Shown here one piece after another: positions 38,326 to 47,814 of a stretch of DNA of 64,000 nt. Source of the DNA: Chryseobacterium sp. Lineage in GTDB: Bacteria > Bacteroidota > Bacteroidia > Flavobacteriales > Weeksellaceae. The notes under the pieces are model-generated. The model did no database searches. It saw only the letters and a program-made list of their open reading frames with translations, and was not told the DNA's origin. Position 1 is the stretch's first letter; each line of letters starts with the position of its first letter. The translations under genes were made by a program, and so were the position numbers. The stretch lies in contig NZ_CP044507.1 in assembly GCF_008831505.1 (NCBI RefSeq), forward strand, positions 2,232,001 to 2,296,000, read 5' to 3'.

Positions 38326-41265
38326 TTATTTCTTAATAAACTTCATACTGGTTTTAAAATCACCATCAGTTACACTGATGATATAGTTACCAATAGTAAG
38401 ACCCGAAACGTTAACCTGGTTACGTTTAATCTGACCACCGCTTACAAGCTGTCCGGCCATATTATGAATCTGGTAAACCGCACGGTCTGAAACCTTTGTA
38501 ATGTTCAGTACATCAGTAGCAGGGTTAGGGTATATTTTCACTCCGGAATCCTGTACTTCACTTGTAGCCATTGAACCTGTTACAACTACGTTATAATCTT
38601 CTACTTCACCCGTAAAGCCATTAAGTTGACAAGGATTGTTAAATGGTTGACCCGCATTGGAAGCGCTCATATAAACATTAATTATCCTCATTCGGAGTGG
38701 TTGGTTTTCAACTGCAGAGGCTGGCACCGTAAATGTAGAAGTGACTGGAGTTAATGTACTGGTCAGTGAGGTCATAACCTGCTCGGACTGTTCAAAAGTA
38801 CCGTTCATATTAAAATCGATCCATGCAGATACAGCATCATAGTCCGGATTATTGTCCAGCCATGCTTTTGAAACTGAAAGCGTGTATGAGTTGCCTTTAA
38901 TTAAATTAACCTGTAAAGCGGGATTGGTTGTATAATTAGTATAAGTACTGTTAGCAGAGCTGTTATTAACATTAGCTAAAGTAACATTCGAAATATATTC
39001 AAAATTTGAATTTTGACTTCCGGCGGCACAATAGTTTACAACAGTAGTAGAGAATGTTGAGGATGGTGAATAGGGTCCCGGGGTTCCGCTGCAGGTAGCA
39101 TTAACCTGAACCTCATAGTTTGAATTCTGCTGCAGTCCCGAAAGGGTTACTGTTGGATTGGAAGTTGTTACCGTAGTCCATGTAGGTGACCCTACAATTC
39201 TGTAGCGTACTTGATAAGTAGCCCCATTCATGGCCCCCCAAGTAACTGTAGCACCAGAGCCGGACACACCTGATACACTAACACCGGTAGGTGCAGTTCC
39301 GTCGCAAGCTGCTAACGGGCCAATCTGTAACGAACCTACTGCATAAAATACATTATTAAGAGCACTTACACGAACTTTTACGTTGGAGCCCGTAGGGATA
39401 CCGGTAAACACAACATTTTCCGAACCGTCATTAGGTGTGGAAGCCAGCAGAGTTACCCATGTGGTTCCATCATTTGTAGTATAATCAATTTTTACATTGG
39501 CTACATTATATGGAGCCGCATTGGTAGACGCTACGTCCCAGGTTAACGGACCAGCTGTATTGTTGTAGCCGGTAACCGATGTCACACGGAAAGGTCCTGC
39601 ATCCCCAACGGTAATACTTTGCTGGGCAAACTGAGTTTGCTGCTGGTTGGATATCGGATGGTTATCGCGAACTGTCACACGGAAGGTTTGAGGTCTCGCA
39701 ACCGTGGAGACAGCTTCCCAAAGGTTGTTACTGTTGTTCAGAACTCCTGCAAGTACAGACGACAGTCTTGGAAAGTATCTTGTAGGACTTGTTGTAGGAG
39801 GCATGGAGCGGAACGAAGGCCCGGTGGTGAGTGTACCAAGGTTGGCAGCTGTGGTTGCGGATGAGCCATTATCAAACTGCTCCCAGGTATAATTCATTGG
39901 GTCATTTTCCGGATCAGTGGCACTCGCCGTAAGAACAAACGCTGTTCCTTTAGGAATGGTATAAGACGGCAAAGCAGCGATCACCGGCGGATTATTGGCA
40001 ATATTGGTCTCAATATCACAGGCTTTGGACATCAGGTTGTTCTGGATCTGCTGAATGGAGATTGCATGGAAATAAGGATCAGACTGGTTCTGAACATTTT
40101 GGTTAGTGATTCCGGCATAACCCATAATGGTAGATCCGGATCCCGGCTCCATGCTGCTTCCACCACCCTGAATCTGATGGGTGAATGTGTGTGTTCCGGC
40201 AAGCTGATGTCCCATTTCATGGGCTACATAATCAATGTCGAATGCATCTCCCATAGGTTGGCCGCTTCCAGGTGAGGTGTACGCGGATCCTTTACCGTTA
40301 GGCACAGAAGCAGTTGGATTGACGCAGATACAACCGATGCACCCTGCATTTCCACCACCTCCGGTCTGTCCGAAAAGGTGACCGATATCGTAGTTGGCAT
40401 TGCCAACAACATTAGTAAGTGTTTGCTGTAACTGCCCATTCCAGGCATCCATACCGCCCGGTGCAGGAGCATTCCAGTTGTCATACGGATCTGTGGCAGG
40501 ATTGGTATAGATAAGCTGAGGATAGTTTTGCAGAAGTAACCTTAACGCCAGATCTTTTTCAAATACAAAATTTACCCTTGTAAGAGTAGCATTCATCTGT
40601 ACCAGCGCCTGGCTTACTCCACCGAAATAATTAGTGTATTCTGCAGTTACAGAAAGTGCCAGTCTCAGCGTACGGAATTTCTTATCGGAACTTTTGGCAA
40701 AATCCCCAGGATTATGTGTAAAAGATTTTCCTGAACTGATTAACTGTTCCATCTGCTTCTTCACCATCGGGTTTTCCTCAGTAGTACAAAGGAAGCTGTC
40801 AGTCCCGGCTTTTCCGGTCTTGGAATGAACCTTAAACAGTGATTGTGACTTGTCTGCCGGAGTTATAAACTGGTAATAGCCATTGGCCTCGATTGAGGAC
40901 TGAAAATCGTCTCCTGCCACACTGAATCTGATCAGTTTGGAAGGATCATCAATACCTACACCTGCATAAGAACCAAGACCGTACTGGTCCGCAAGTTCTT
41001 TCACAACTACCGGTGCGCTGTATACATTAAATCTTTCGGTCTTTCCACCCAAAACCGGAATGGAAATAACAACCGGCTTAGCATAATTACCGGATTCCTG
41101 CGCATTTACTAACTGCGATTTAATCTGCTGCATATCCAGCACATAAAATTCCTCCTTTGTCTGTGCATTTATTACTCTGTCTCCTTTGATTGGTGCCTTC
41201 TTCCACTGCGCAAAAGTTCCGGAAGACAAACCCAGGAGAACCATAAACGTAAATAGTTTCTTCAT
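38326..41265 (-). CDS. Secreted reprolysin-like zinc protease with FN3, GEVED and T9SS type A domains
   Basis: A 979-residue exported protease. The signal peptide (M-K-K-L-F-T-F-M-V-L-L-G-L-S-S-G-T-F-A-Q) is followed by a propeptide-like region. The metzincin site H-E-M-G-H-Q-L-A-G-T-H lies near residue 348, with S-T-I-M-G-Y as Met-turn and several cysteines just before it. A PKD-like domain, an FN3 domain and a GEVED domain (F-T-G-E-V-E-D-Y) come next, then the sorting domain (V-K-I-Y-P-N-P-A-T-D ... M-K-F-I-K-K). It probably digests extracellular protein. The ATG at 41265 is chosen for the signal peptide. Confidence 0.88.
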   Translation of the reverse strand: MKKLFTFMVLLGLSSGTFAQWKKAPIKGDRVINAQTKEEFYVLDMQQIKSQLVNAQESGNYAKPVVISIPVLGGKTERFNVYSAPVVVKELADQYGLGSYAGVGIDDPSKLIRFSVAGDDFQSSIEANGYYQFITPADKSQSLFKVHSKTGKAGTDSFLCTTEENPMVKKQMEQLISSGKSFTHNPGDFAKSSDKKFRTLRLALSVTAEYTNYFGGVSQALVQMNATLTRVNFVFEKDLALRLLLQNYPQLIYTNPATDPYDNWNAPAPGGMDAWNGQLQQTLTNVVGNANYDIGHLFGQTGGGGNAGCIGCICVNPTASVPNGKGSAYTSPGSGQPMGDAFDIDYVAHEMGHQLAGTHTFTHQIQGGGSSMEPGSGSTIMGYAGITNQNVQNQSDPYFHAISIQQIQNNLMSKACDIETNIANNPPVIAALPSYTIPKGTAFVLTASATDPENDPMNYTWEQFDNGSSATTAANLGTLTTGPSFRSMPPTTSPTRYFPRLSSVLAGVLNNSNNLWEAVSTVARPQTFRVTVRDNHPISNQQQTQFAQQSITVGDAGPFRVTSVTGYNNTAGPLTWDVASTNAAPYNVANVKIDYTTNDGTTWVTLLASTPNDGSENVVFTGIPTGSNVKVRVSALNNVFYAVGSLQIGPLAACDGTAPTGVSVSGVSGSGATVTWGAMNGATYQVRYRIVGSPTWTTVTTSNPTVTLSGLQQNSNYEVQVNATCSGTPGPYSPSSTFSTTVVNYCAAGSQNSNFEYISNVTLANVNNSSANSTYTNYTTNPALQVNLIKGNSYTLSVSKAWLDNNPDYDAVSAWIDFNMNGTFEQSEQVMTSLTSTLTPVTSTFTVPASAVENQPLRMRIINVYMSASNAGQPFNNPCQLNGFTGEVEDYNVVVTGSMATSEVQDSGVKIYPNPATDVLNITKVSDRAVYQIHNMAGQLVSGGQIKRNQVNVSGLTIGNYIISVTDGDFKTSMKFIKK

Positions 41266-41435
41266 GATTCCATTAAATAATTTGAACAAAATTAATTATT
41301 TTTTTACAATTAGGCGCATTTAATCCAGTAAAACTTTAGCATAAAACCACCTCATTTCCAATACTTCTACACAGTCAGGAAGTCTGCATTATTGTCCCGC
41401 CTGCCTTTAGGCAAAAGCTGATACCCGATAATTTA

Positions 41436-41469
41436 CAAAAAAAATATCCTCAAAAAAATTGAGGATATT
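41436..41469 (-). terminator. Terminator of the M43 protease gene
   Basis: On the minus strand AATATCCTCAA pairs with TTGAGGATATT, followed by a T run. Confidence 0.85.
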
Positions 41470-41489
41470 ACTATTGGAAAGGAAGTTAT

Positions 41490-43523
41490 TTACTTCTTGA
41501 TAAACTTAACGTTTCCTGAAAACTCACCGTCGTTCACGGTAATGATATAAGCACCTGTAGCCAGGCCGGAAACATTTACTTTATTATCCTGTACCTTACC
41601 CTTTGCCACTACCTGCCCGATGGAGCTGTATATAGTGTAAAGCGCACGGCTGGAAACCTTGGTCACATTCAGCACATCTTTTGCCGGATTAGGGTAAACT
41701 TCAAACTGGGCCTGCTCTGTTTCGGATGTCGCCAGGTTTGAACTAAGCTTGAAGGTAACGCTCTCTTCATCCTCAAATGAACCTCCACTGTATATAACAG
41801 TGGTACCGTCCTGAGACTTCAGATCAAAATAGCCTGCACCATATCCACTGTTGATGCCGTCGCCGAAGCTGTCCGTAATCTGGAATGTATAGCAGTTATC
41901 TAAAGGAAGGTTCCAGGTCTCAGTAATTAGAGCCGGAATGGACGGGGATGTGTCTGAATATGGGCCACCGGAATAAAGGATGGCACCGGAACCGTTTCTC
42001 AGCTCCCAGCTGGTTTCATCACCATACATATCCTGCTGAAGTCTGAAAACTACTGTGCTGAAAGGATAAACAGGTGCTCCGAAGGACTTGGTAGCAGTAT
42101 TGTTGGAAGCGCGCTGATCAGCAACTCCGTTTACAGTCTGAATACTAGCTGAAACATTACTTAAAACAGTGCCGGCTGGGACAGTTATCGTTATCGTGCT
42201 AAACTTATCCTGCAGCAGTGAGCCTGTCCAGTTATGTACCTGGCTTGCACCACCATTATAGCTGTAATTAATTGCTGCTGAAGTAAGCGGTGAAGTTCCA
42301 CGGTTATAAATGGTAAGTTTGAATTGATTCACCACTACATCACAGGCAGTTCCTCCGCATACATTTTCAATTTTAATTTCAGCGTCATTTGGGAACAGTG
42401 CAATAGGAACATCCTTTGTAGACGTTTTCAATGACACTCTTCTTGGGGAATTGTTCATTACTGCCACAATTCTGGCCTTCTGGTCATTGGTAAAGATATT
42501 CATACAGAAGTCATTGGTATAGTTCATATAGTTACGAACCATATCCAATCCCGGACTGGAGGGACAGGAATCCTGGAAGTCATTGCAGTTATATTGAGCG
42601 TTTCCGGCACTGGAGGAGTTTGGTGTATCGTTGCAGAAATCATCTACCGTACAGCCGCCATCGCCCCACAGGTGTCTCAGTCCCAGAAAGTGACCTACCT
42701 CATGAGTCATGGTACGGCCCAGATCTGAACCTTGCATAAGGTTAAAGCTTCCGTCATTATAATCTGAACTGCCAAACGCTCTGTAACCTGCAACTACACC
42801 GTCAGAATCGGCGGCACCTCCGTTGCCTGGCATACCAGCCAGTCCCGAACCGCTCGGAAACTGCGCGTAACCCAAAAGACCCTGGACTGAAAAGTTGACT
42901 GTCCACATATTAAGGTAGGAGTTAGGATCCCATATTGTTTGAGGTTTCACTCTGGTATCTACATCATCAGGATTCCACGAAGTCTGACAAAGGTTTACGC
43001 GGTCTATACCATTGGTAGGGTTTCCGTTCGGGTCTACCTTTGCCAGGGCGAACTGTATCATTGTATCTGCACCTACCGGGTCAAAATTTTCACCTCTGGT
43101 CCCAAAAACCTTCCGGAAATCGTTATTCATAGCCTCAATTTGTGACATCACCTGATTGTCACTAATATTTGCCTGGAAGCCAACCTGCTGACCACTATGG
43201 ATTACGTGAACAACTACCGGAATGGTAATGATTCCGTTATTCTGGGATTTATCTGCTTTTGCCTTCTCCACCAGGGGCGCCAGCCAGGCTTCAAACTGTG
43301 CATCATTCATCCTGTTGGGATCACTGGACTGCAGTCTGGCTTCATATTCAGTAGTAGCACACTTTATCACCGCCGGATTTTCCTGAATCTCTTTATTGGT
43401 GTATTTTTTGCCAAAAATAACTACATCTGAATCAGCTTTCGTCCGCTTCTGACCTTGCGTCGCTGTAGCACCCATGAAAAGTGCTGACAGAAAGAATGAT
43501 TTCAGTAAAGACCTTTTACTCAT
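41490..43523 (-). CDS. Secreted M43 (pappalysin-like) zinc protease with T9SS sorting domain
   Basis: A 677-residue exported protease with an N-terminal signal (M-S-K-R-S-L-L-K-S-F-F-L-S-A-L-F-M-G-A-T-A). The zinc site H-E-V-G-H-F-L-G-L-R-H-L-W-G-D near residue 272 and the later M-N-Y-T-N-D-F-C turn are those of cytophagalysin/pappalysin-type M43 peptidases. Cysteines around the site can form disulfides. A beta-rich domain and a type A sorting domain (F-E-V-Y-P-N-P-A-K-D ... V-K-F-I-K-K) follow. It is the third T9SS cargo gene in a row on this strand, each with its own terminator. Confidence 0.9.
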   Translation of the reverse strand: MSKRSLLKSFFLSALFMGATATQGQKRTKADSDVVIFGKKYTNKEIQENPAVIKCATTEYEARLQSSDPNRMNDAQFEAWLAPLVEKAKADKSQNNGIITIPVVVHVIHSGQQVGFQANISDNQVMSQIEAMNNDFRKVFGTRGENFDPVGADTMIQFALAKVDPNGNPTNGIDRVNLCQTSWNPDDVDTRVKPQTIWDPNSYLNMWTVNFSVQGLLGYAQFPSGSGLAGMPGNGGAADSDGVVAGYRAFGSSDYNDGSFNLMQGSDLGRTMTHEVGHFLGLRHLWGDGGCTVDDFCNDTPNSSSAGNAQYNCNDFQDSCPSSPGLDMVRNYMNYTNDFCMNIFTNDQKARIVAVMNNSPRRVSLKTSTKDVPIALFPNDAEIKIENVCGGTACDVVVNQFKLTIYNRGTSPLTSAAINYSYNGGASQVHNWTGSLLQDKFSTITITVPAGTVLSNVSASIQTVNGVADQRASNNTATKSFGAPVYPFSTVVFRLQQDMYGDETSWELRNGSGAILYSGGPYSDTSPSIPALITETWNLPLDNCYTFQITDSFGDGINSGYGAGYFDLKSQDGTTVIYSGGSFEDEESVTFKLSSNLATSETEQAQFEVYPNPAKDVLNVTKVSSRALYTIYSSIGQVVAKGKVQDNKVNVSGLATGAYIITVNDGEFSGNVKFIKK

Positions 43524-43658
43524 AATTTGTTGTACTTTTATAAAAAATTAAATTTATTTTTAAGATTTGCGAAAATACAGCTTTTTTTTAATGTTAAGAC
43601 ACACAGTTTAAATAAAACAGCTATTTTTTGAATAATTTTATATAAAATCTGAATTTTT

Positions 43659-44129
43659 ATGACTTACCTAAAAACCAGCCTCCTCCTTGCTCTTTCGCTG
43701 ATAACGCTTCAGTGCAGTGCCCAGAAAAAGAAGACTGAAAATAAAGATAAAACAGCAGTAAGCACTGCTGCAAACAGGTTGAATATCCAGAAAATTGAAC
43801 TCGAGGAAATGACCCGCGGCTCCCGAAGGATGGTGACCATCACCCCTACCAACAAAATAGTGGAAATAAACAGACAGGTTAAAAATGAAAAAATGTCCGC
43901 TGCGGAATGGAATGCCATTATCAACCATCTCTCCGCTGAGAAACTGTCAGGACTCGACAGTTATAAATCACCCACTACCAAGCGCTTTTATGATGGAGCT
44001 TTTTCTGCGGACCTTAAAATAACTGCAGGGGGGAAAGTGTACAGCAGCCAAAGTTTTGATTCCGGAACTCCACCCAAAGAATTCGCCGATCTCTATTTTG
44101 CTGTTGCAAAGAGCTTCAAAGACAAATGA
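43659..44129 (+). CDS. Small secreted or lipoprotein of unknown function
   Basis: A 156-residue protein with an N-terminal hydrophobic segment ending L-I-T-L-Q-C-S-A-Q; the Cys could be a lipobox, though L-Q-C is not ideal. The mature part begins with a Lys-rich linker, then a compact domain (T-R-G-S-R-R-M-V-T-I-T-P and S-G-L-D-S-Y-K-S-P-T-T-K-R-F-Y-D-G-A) seen in uncharacterised Flavobacteriia proteins. Function unknown. Its stop codon abuts that of the convergent gene at 44130. Confidence 0.65.
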   Translation: MTYLKTSLLLALSLITLQCSAQKKKTENKDKTAVSTAANRLNIQKIELEEMTRGSRRMVTITPTNKIVEINRQVKNEKMSAAEWNAIINHLSAEKLSGLDSYKSPTTKRFYDGAFSADLKITAGGKVYSSQSFDSGTPPKEFADLYFAVAKSFKDK

Positions 44130-44789
44130 TCAGAAAGAATAGGCAATATTCCACATATATCCCACATTAAATTTGCCGGAACTGCGGCCGAAGCCGGGGA
44201 TGATCATGGGTTTAATATTTTCCTGTGTAGTTGAATACAGGACATATTTTGGCTGCACATTTACATCAATATAAAAATTACTGTCAAACAGCTGCACCCG
44301 TCCGCCGGCATAACCCTCAATCCAATAAGAGGATTGCGATGATGGCGGGAAAGCCACGGAAGACGAACTTCCGCCGAAACCCCTCACAGGCACGGACCGG
44401 TATTCCTGTCTGTAAAATGAAGCTGCGGCCTTTCCCCCGACATAAAAACCGTTCAGAGCGTTTTCAGGATCCTTCATCAGCCTGTATAAGGTGCCGAGTT
44501 TTATGAAAGGACCACTTACCTCAGCATCGTAACCGTTCTTGATGTAGCTGTTTGTTTCAAACCCTGCATCGGCTACCGCATGAAGTTCCTTATTGAGCCT
44601 TGACGATACAAAACCCTGAAACAGCTTTCGGTCGCCGAAGAATGAAAGACCGGCACCCAGCACATCAACCCCAACAACAAAATTGGGACTGTACTTCCAT
44701 CCTGATTTTTCCACAGGTTCCGCCATCTGCGCAGAAATAGCGAGTGAACAAAGACTAAAAAAGAAGGAAAAGGTGAGTTTTGCTTTCAT
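44130..44789 (-). CDS. DUF6048-like outer-membrane protein
   Basis: A 219-residue protein with a signal peptide (M-K-A-K-L-T-F-S-F-F-F-S-L-C-S-L-A-I-S-A). Alternating strands and a terminal Phe (N-I-A-Y-S-F) suggest a small outer-membrane barrel. The start overlaps the end of the upstream DUF6452-like gene by 35 bases. The pair next to rlmD is an arrangement I recall from other Flavobacteriia. The DUF assignment is from pattern memory and untested. Confidence 0.6.
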   Translation of the reverse strand: MKAKLTFSFFFSLCSLAISAQMAEPVEKSGWKYSPNFVVGVDVLGAGLSFFGDRKLFQGFVSSRLNKELHAVADAGFETNSYIKNGYDAEVSGPFIKLGTLYRLMKDPENALNGFYVGGKAAASFYRQEYRSVPVRGFGGSSSSVAFPPSSQSSYWIEGYAGGRVQLFDSNFYIDVNVQPKYVLYSTTQENIKPMIIPGFGRSSGKFNVGYMWNIAYSF

Positions 44790-45228
44790 TTACTATTTCA
44801 TTTTGAGCAGTTTCAACTCCCAACACAGGATCGGGTTGCTGAAGGTCGGCAGACAGGCCAGTATATAATCTCCTTATTCCGCAGGCCGGCGATACATATT
44901 CAGTGCTCGTTGTATAATTGAGCCGTACACGCGACACAGGACCCGTCCTGGATGTTGCTACGAAGACATCGGTAAAAGGCAGGTCCTCCACGCGAAGCGG
45001 CAACAGCAGGGAGTCTGTCTTAACCGTATTCTGAACTACAGTCACAGGACCGGAACCGTAATCCACCGCCACAAACACGGAATCAAGTGTGCGGGGCTTG
45101 CCCGTGGCAAATGTCTTGAATTTTATCTTTACCCTGGGAGTTCCTTCACCTCCTGTACACACGTCATCATCTGTACTGCATGAAATCAGCAGCAGTAAGG
45201 AAGTGAGTACTGTAAGAAAAAACTTCAT
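44755..45228 (-). CDS. DUF6452-like lipoprotein
   Basis: A 157-residue protein with a clear lipoprotein signal (L-L-L-L-I-S-C then S-T-D-D-D). The rest is beta-rich, with cysteines at V-C-T-G-G and P-A-C-G. It overlaps its upstream neighbour (zinc protease) by one base at TGATG and its downstream neighbour by 35 bases, so the three genes are probably one operon. Function is unknown; its partner is the outer-membrane protein at 44130. Confidence 0.65.
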   Translation of the reverse strand: MKFFLTVLTSLLLLISCSTDDDVCTGGEGTPRVKIKFKTFATGKPRTLDSVFVAVDYGSGPVTVVQNTVKTDSLLLPLRVEDLPFTDVFVATSRTGPVSRVRLNYTTSTEYVSPACGIRRLYTGLSADLQQPDPVLGVETAQNEIVNESKTHLFLLF

Positions 45229-47738
45229 CAGCTTCGTGGATTAAGGGCTTTTTCCAAACGGAATACCAGGTCATCATAATGGTATTTGGTAATGGTATCT
45301 GCTCCTGATTTTGCAGTAAGTTCGTTTTTCAGCTCGTTCAGTACACCGCGAACAACCGCTTTTACATCGGAATTATCTGAAACAGCAACTGATCTGCCGG
45401 GTCTACCTGCACCGGACGAGGGTTTGGCATTCAGCAGTGCAACCATGGATTCCACATAATTACGCTGCAGATTCCTGCGGTAAAGATCCGGTTTGCCGCG
45501 GAACACTTCAGCTTTAAGGTCATTCATATATTCCGCCACAGGATAGGCATTATTTTCCACAGCCTGTGTCTGGTACATCATCTGGAGTACGCTTGTACTC
45601 AATATCCTGTTCAGCACAGAATTTTGAAGCCGCTCCACTACTTCTACCGGTGAGGTGCCTGTCCTGTCGAATATGTCATTCCTCAGCAGCCACTCAGGTG
45701 TTTCAAATATGTTTCTGCTTAAGAAATTCAGAGCTTCCTTTTGGTCTTTACGCGGTACTGCTTCATAAACAGGACCTTTCTGCTCCACCGATTTAGGCGT
45801 TTCCATCTGTCCGCCTATATATTTTGAAACGTGCCCCAGATATCTGCTGAACTGCGAAGTCACCTGATCGTACATCATGCTGAGGTCGTTATAACCTTCA
45901 TTAGGCGTAGCGGTCCATTCATCCAGGTTTTTAACAATTCGGCCCAGGTTTTTAATACCATAGGTTCCGGCCAGCATAGGATTATCCCCAATCTGCTCAC
46001 TTTGCAGACGCGGATCGAAGGGGTTGCTTTCGGTACCGAACCAAAGCCTTGGATTTTTCATTTTATCCATGACCCATTTGTTCAGATATTCCTTTTCTTT
46101 CTCCGGCGAATCAAACTGATAAAAACGACGGTAACCCCATTCGATGGCCCAGTCGTCATAGTCGCCGATGCGGGGCATGATACCACTGTCCGGAATCCTG
46201 TCTTCCGGCTGTGCTACATAGTTGAACCTGGCATAATCCATAATGGAGGGGGTATGGCCATTCTCTTCCAGCCATTTTTTGTCCCTGAGTTTTTCTACCG
46301 GTACCGCCGCACTTGAGATGAAGTTGTGTCTCAGTCCCAACGTGTGACCTACCTCATGAGCTGAAACAAAACGGATCAGTTCTCCCATAAGCTCATCATC
46401 GAAATTCATTTTGCGCGCACGTTCATTATTTGGCGACGCCTGGATGAAATACCAGTTACGCAAAAGGTTCATTACATTATGATACCAATTGATGTGGCTT
46501 TCCAGAATCTCACCGGTACGAGGGTCGGAAATTGAAGGCCCTGAGGCATTGGGAACATCAGAGGGTTTGTAAACAATAGCCGAGAAACGCGCGTCTTCCA
46601 GACTCCATTCCGGGTCTTCCTTTGCATTTGGAATCTTAGCATACACGGCATTTTTAAAACCTGCCTTTTCGAAAGCCTTTTGCCAGTCGTTTACGCCCTG
46701 CATAAGGTAAGGCACCCACTTCTTCGGTGTGGCCGGATCAATATAAAATACAATAGGCTTGGCAGGTTCCACCAACTCGCCTCTTTTATATTTTTCGAGG
46801 TCCTGAGGTTTAGGCTCCAGTCTCCATCTTTTGATCAGCGATACTCTCTTTACTCCCTGCGGGTCCAGGTCGAAATCTGTATAGCCCACGGTAAAATATC
46901 CAACGCGGGGGTCGAAGTATCGGGCCTGCATCTTATTTTCAGGCAGCATAACAAGAGAGGAGTTAATCTCAACCGTATAGTTTCCGCTTACTGTAGGTTT
47001 CTCTACGCCCGGCGGGAATGTAACATCGCCCAATGTTCTTGCGAATGTCTTGGTCGTATTTATTTCCAGGTTGGTGGGGAAGGATTTTATGAAGTTGATG
47101 AATGATTTATCTTTCTGAAAAGCTCCTACCTTAAACCTCTTCTTCATGCCAGCATCAAAGGAAACAAGTTCATTGTCCGCGTTCACCAAATCGGTAACCT
47201 CTACAACGAAAGATTTTTTGTCCTTACCGTAGGCTTTAATGTCGAAGGCATGTATGATTGCCTGCATATTGTTACGCATTACCGAACTGTACATCTGGGA
47301 AGTGGAGTCAGCAGCGTAGTCGGCATAGGAAATTGAGCGTACAAAAAGCTTGTCCTGCGGACCTTTTTCAAAAGTGATCAGATTCTGTGCGATCTGGTCG
47401 CCGGCATAACCTGTGGTTCCGGAACGCATACCTGCGGCAGCCTTGGTAAGACGGGTAACCAGAAGAAATTCTTTTGCAAGAACCTTATCCGGAATTTCAA
47501 AGTAATATTTCTCATCTACCTTATGAACGGTGATGGCTCCGGCATCCGAAATGGCTTTAGAGGTAATGACGTCCTTATATGGTTTTACAGTTTCTTTCTT
47601 TTTGTCCTTTGCAGCAGTATCCGGCTTTTTTACGGCAGCGGTGTCTGTTTTCACTACAACAGTATCCCGTTCCTGCGCGCCTGAAAACGAAAAGGCTGAA
47701 GTTACAAGGGTGAGTATGAATAAGTTCTTAAGAATCAT
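45228..47738 (-). CDS. Large zinc-dependent metalloprotease (DUF5117/DUF5118 type)
   Basis: An 836-residue exported protein with a signal peptide (M-I-L-K-N-L-F-I-L-T-L-V-T-S-A-F-S-F-S-G-A). A Lys/Thr-rich linker is followed by the DUF5118/DUF5117-like N-terminal region (E-I-P-D-K-V-L-A-K-E-F-L-L-V-T-R), then the zinc site A-H-E-V-G-H-T-L-G-L-R-H-N-F near residue 459 with S-I-M-D-Y-A as Met-turn. Members are common in Bacteroidota and thought to work in the periplasm or on the surface. There is no T9SS sorting domain. The ATG at 47738 is chosen for the signal peptide. Confidence 0.87.
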   Translation of the reverse strand: MILKNLFILTLVTSAFSFSGAQERDTVVVKTDTAAVKKPDTAAKDKKKETVKPYKDVITSKAISDAGAITVHKVDEKYYFEIPDKVLAKEFLLVTRLTKAAAGMRSGTTGYAGDQIAQNLITFEKGPQDKLFVRSISYADYAADSTSQMYSSVMRNNMQAIIHAFDIKAYGKDKKSFVVEVTDLVNADNELVSFDAGMKKRFKVGAFQKDKSFINFIKSFPTNLEINTTKTFARTLGDVTFPPGVEKPTVSGNYTVEINSSLVMLPENKMQARYFDPRVGYFTVGYTDFDLDPQGVKRVSLIKRWRLEPKPQDLEKYKRGELVEPAKPIVFYIDPATPKKWVPYLMQGVNDWQKAFEKAGFKNAVYAKIPNAKEDPEWSLEDARFSAIVYKPSDVPNASGPSISDPRTGEILESHINWYHNVMNLLRNWYFIQASPNNERARKMNFDDELMGELIRFVSAHEVGHTLGLRHNFISSAAVPVEKLRDKKWLEENGHTPSIMDYARFNYVAQPEDRIPDSGIMPRIGDYDDWAIEWGYRRFYQFDSPEKEKEYLNKWVMDKMKNPRLWFGTESNPFDPRLQSEQIGDNPMLAGTYGIKNLGRIVKNLDEWTATPNEGYNDLSMMYDQVTSQFSRYLGHVSKYIGGQMETPKSVEQKGPVYEAVPRKDQKEALNFLSRNIFETPEWLLRNDIFDRTGTSPVEVVERLQNSVLNRILSTSVLQMMYQTQAVENNAYPVAEYMNDLKAEVFRGKPDLYRRNLQRNYVESMVALLNAKPSSGAGRPGRSVAVSDNSDVKAVVRGVLNELKNELTAKSGADTITKYHYDDLVFRLEKALNPRS

Positions 47739-47814
47739 CAAATTTTTTATCTGGCTAAAGATAGAAAATAATACTAAAACAGCCGGCTTTGAAACCGACT
47801 GCAAATGCTGACAT

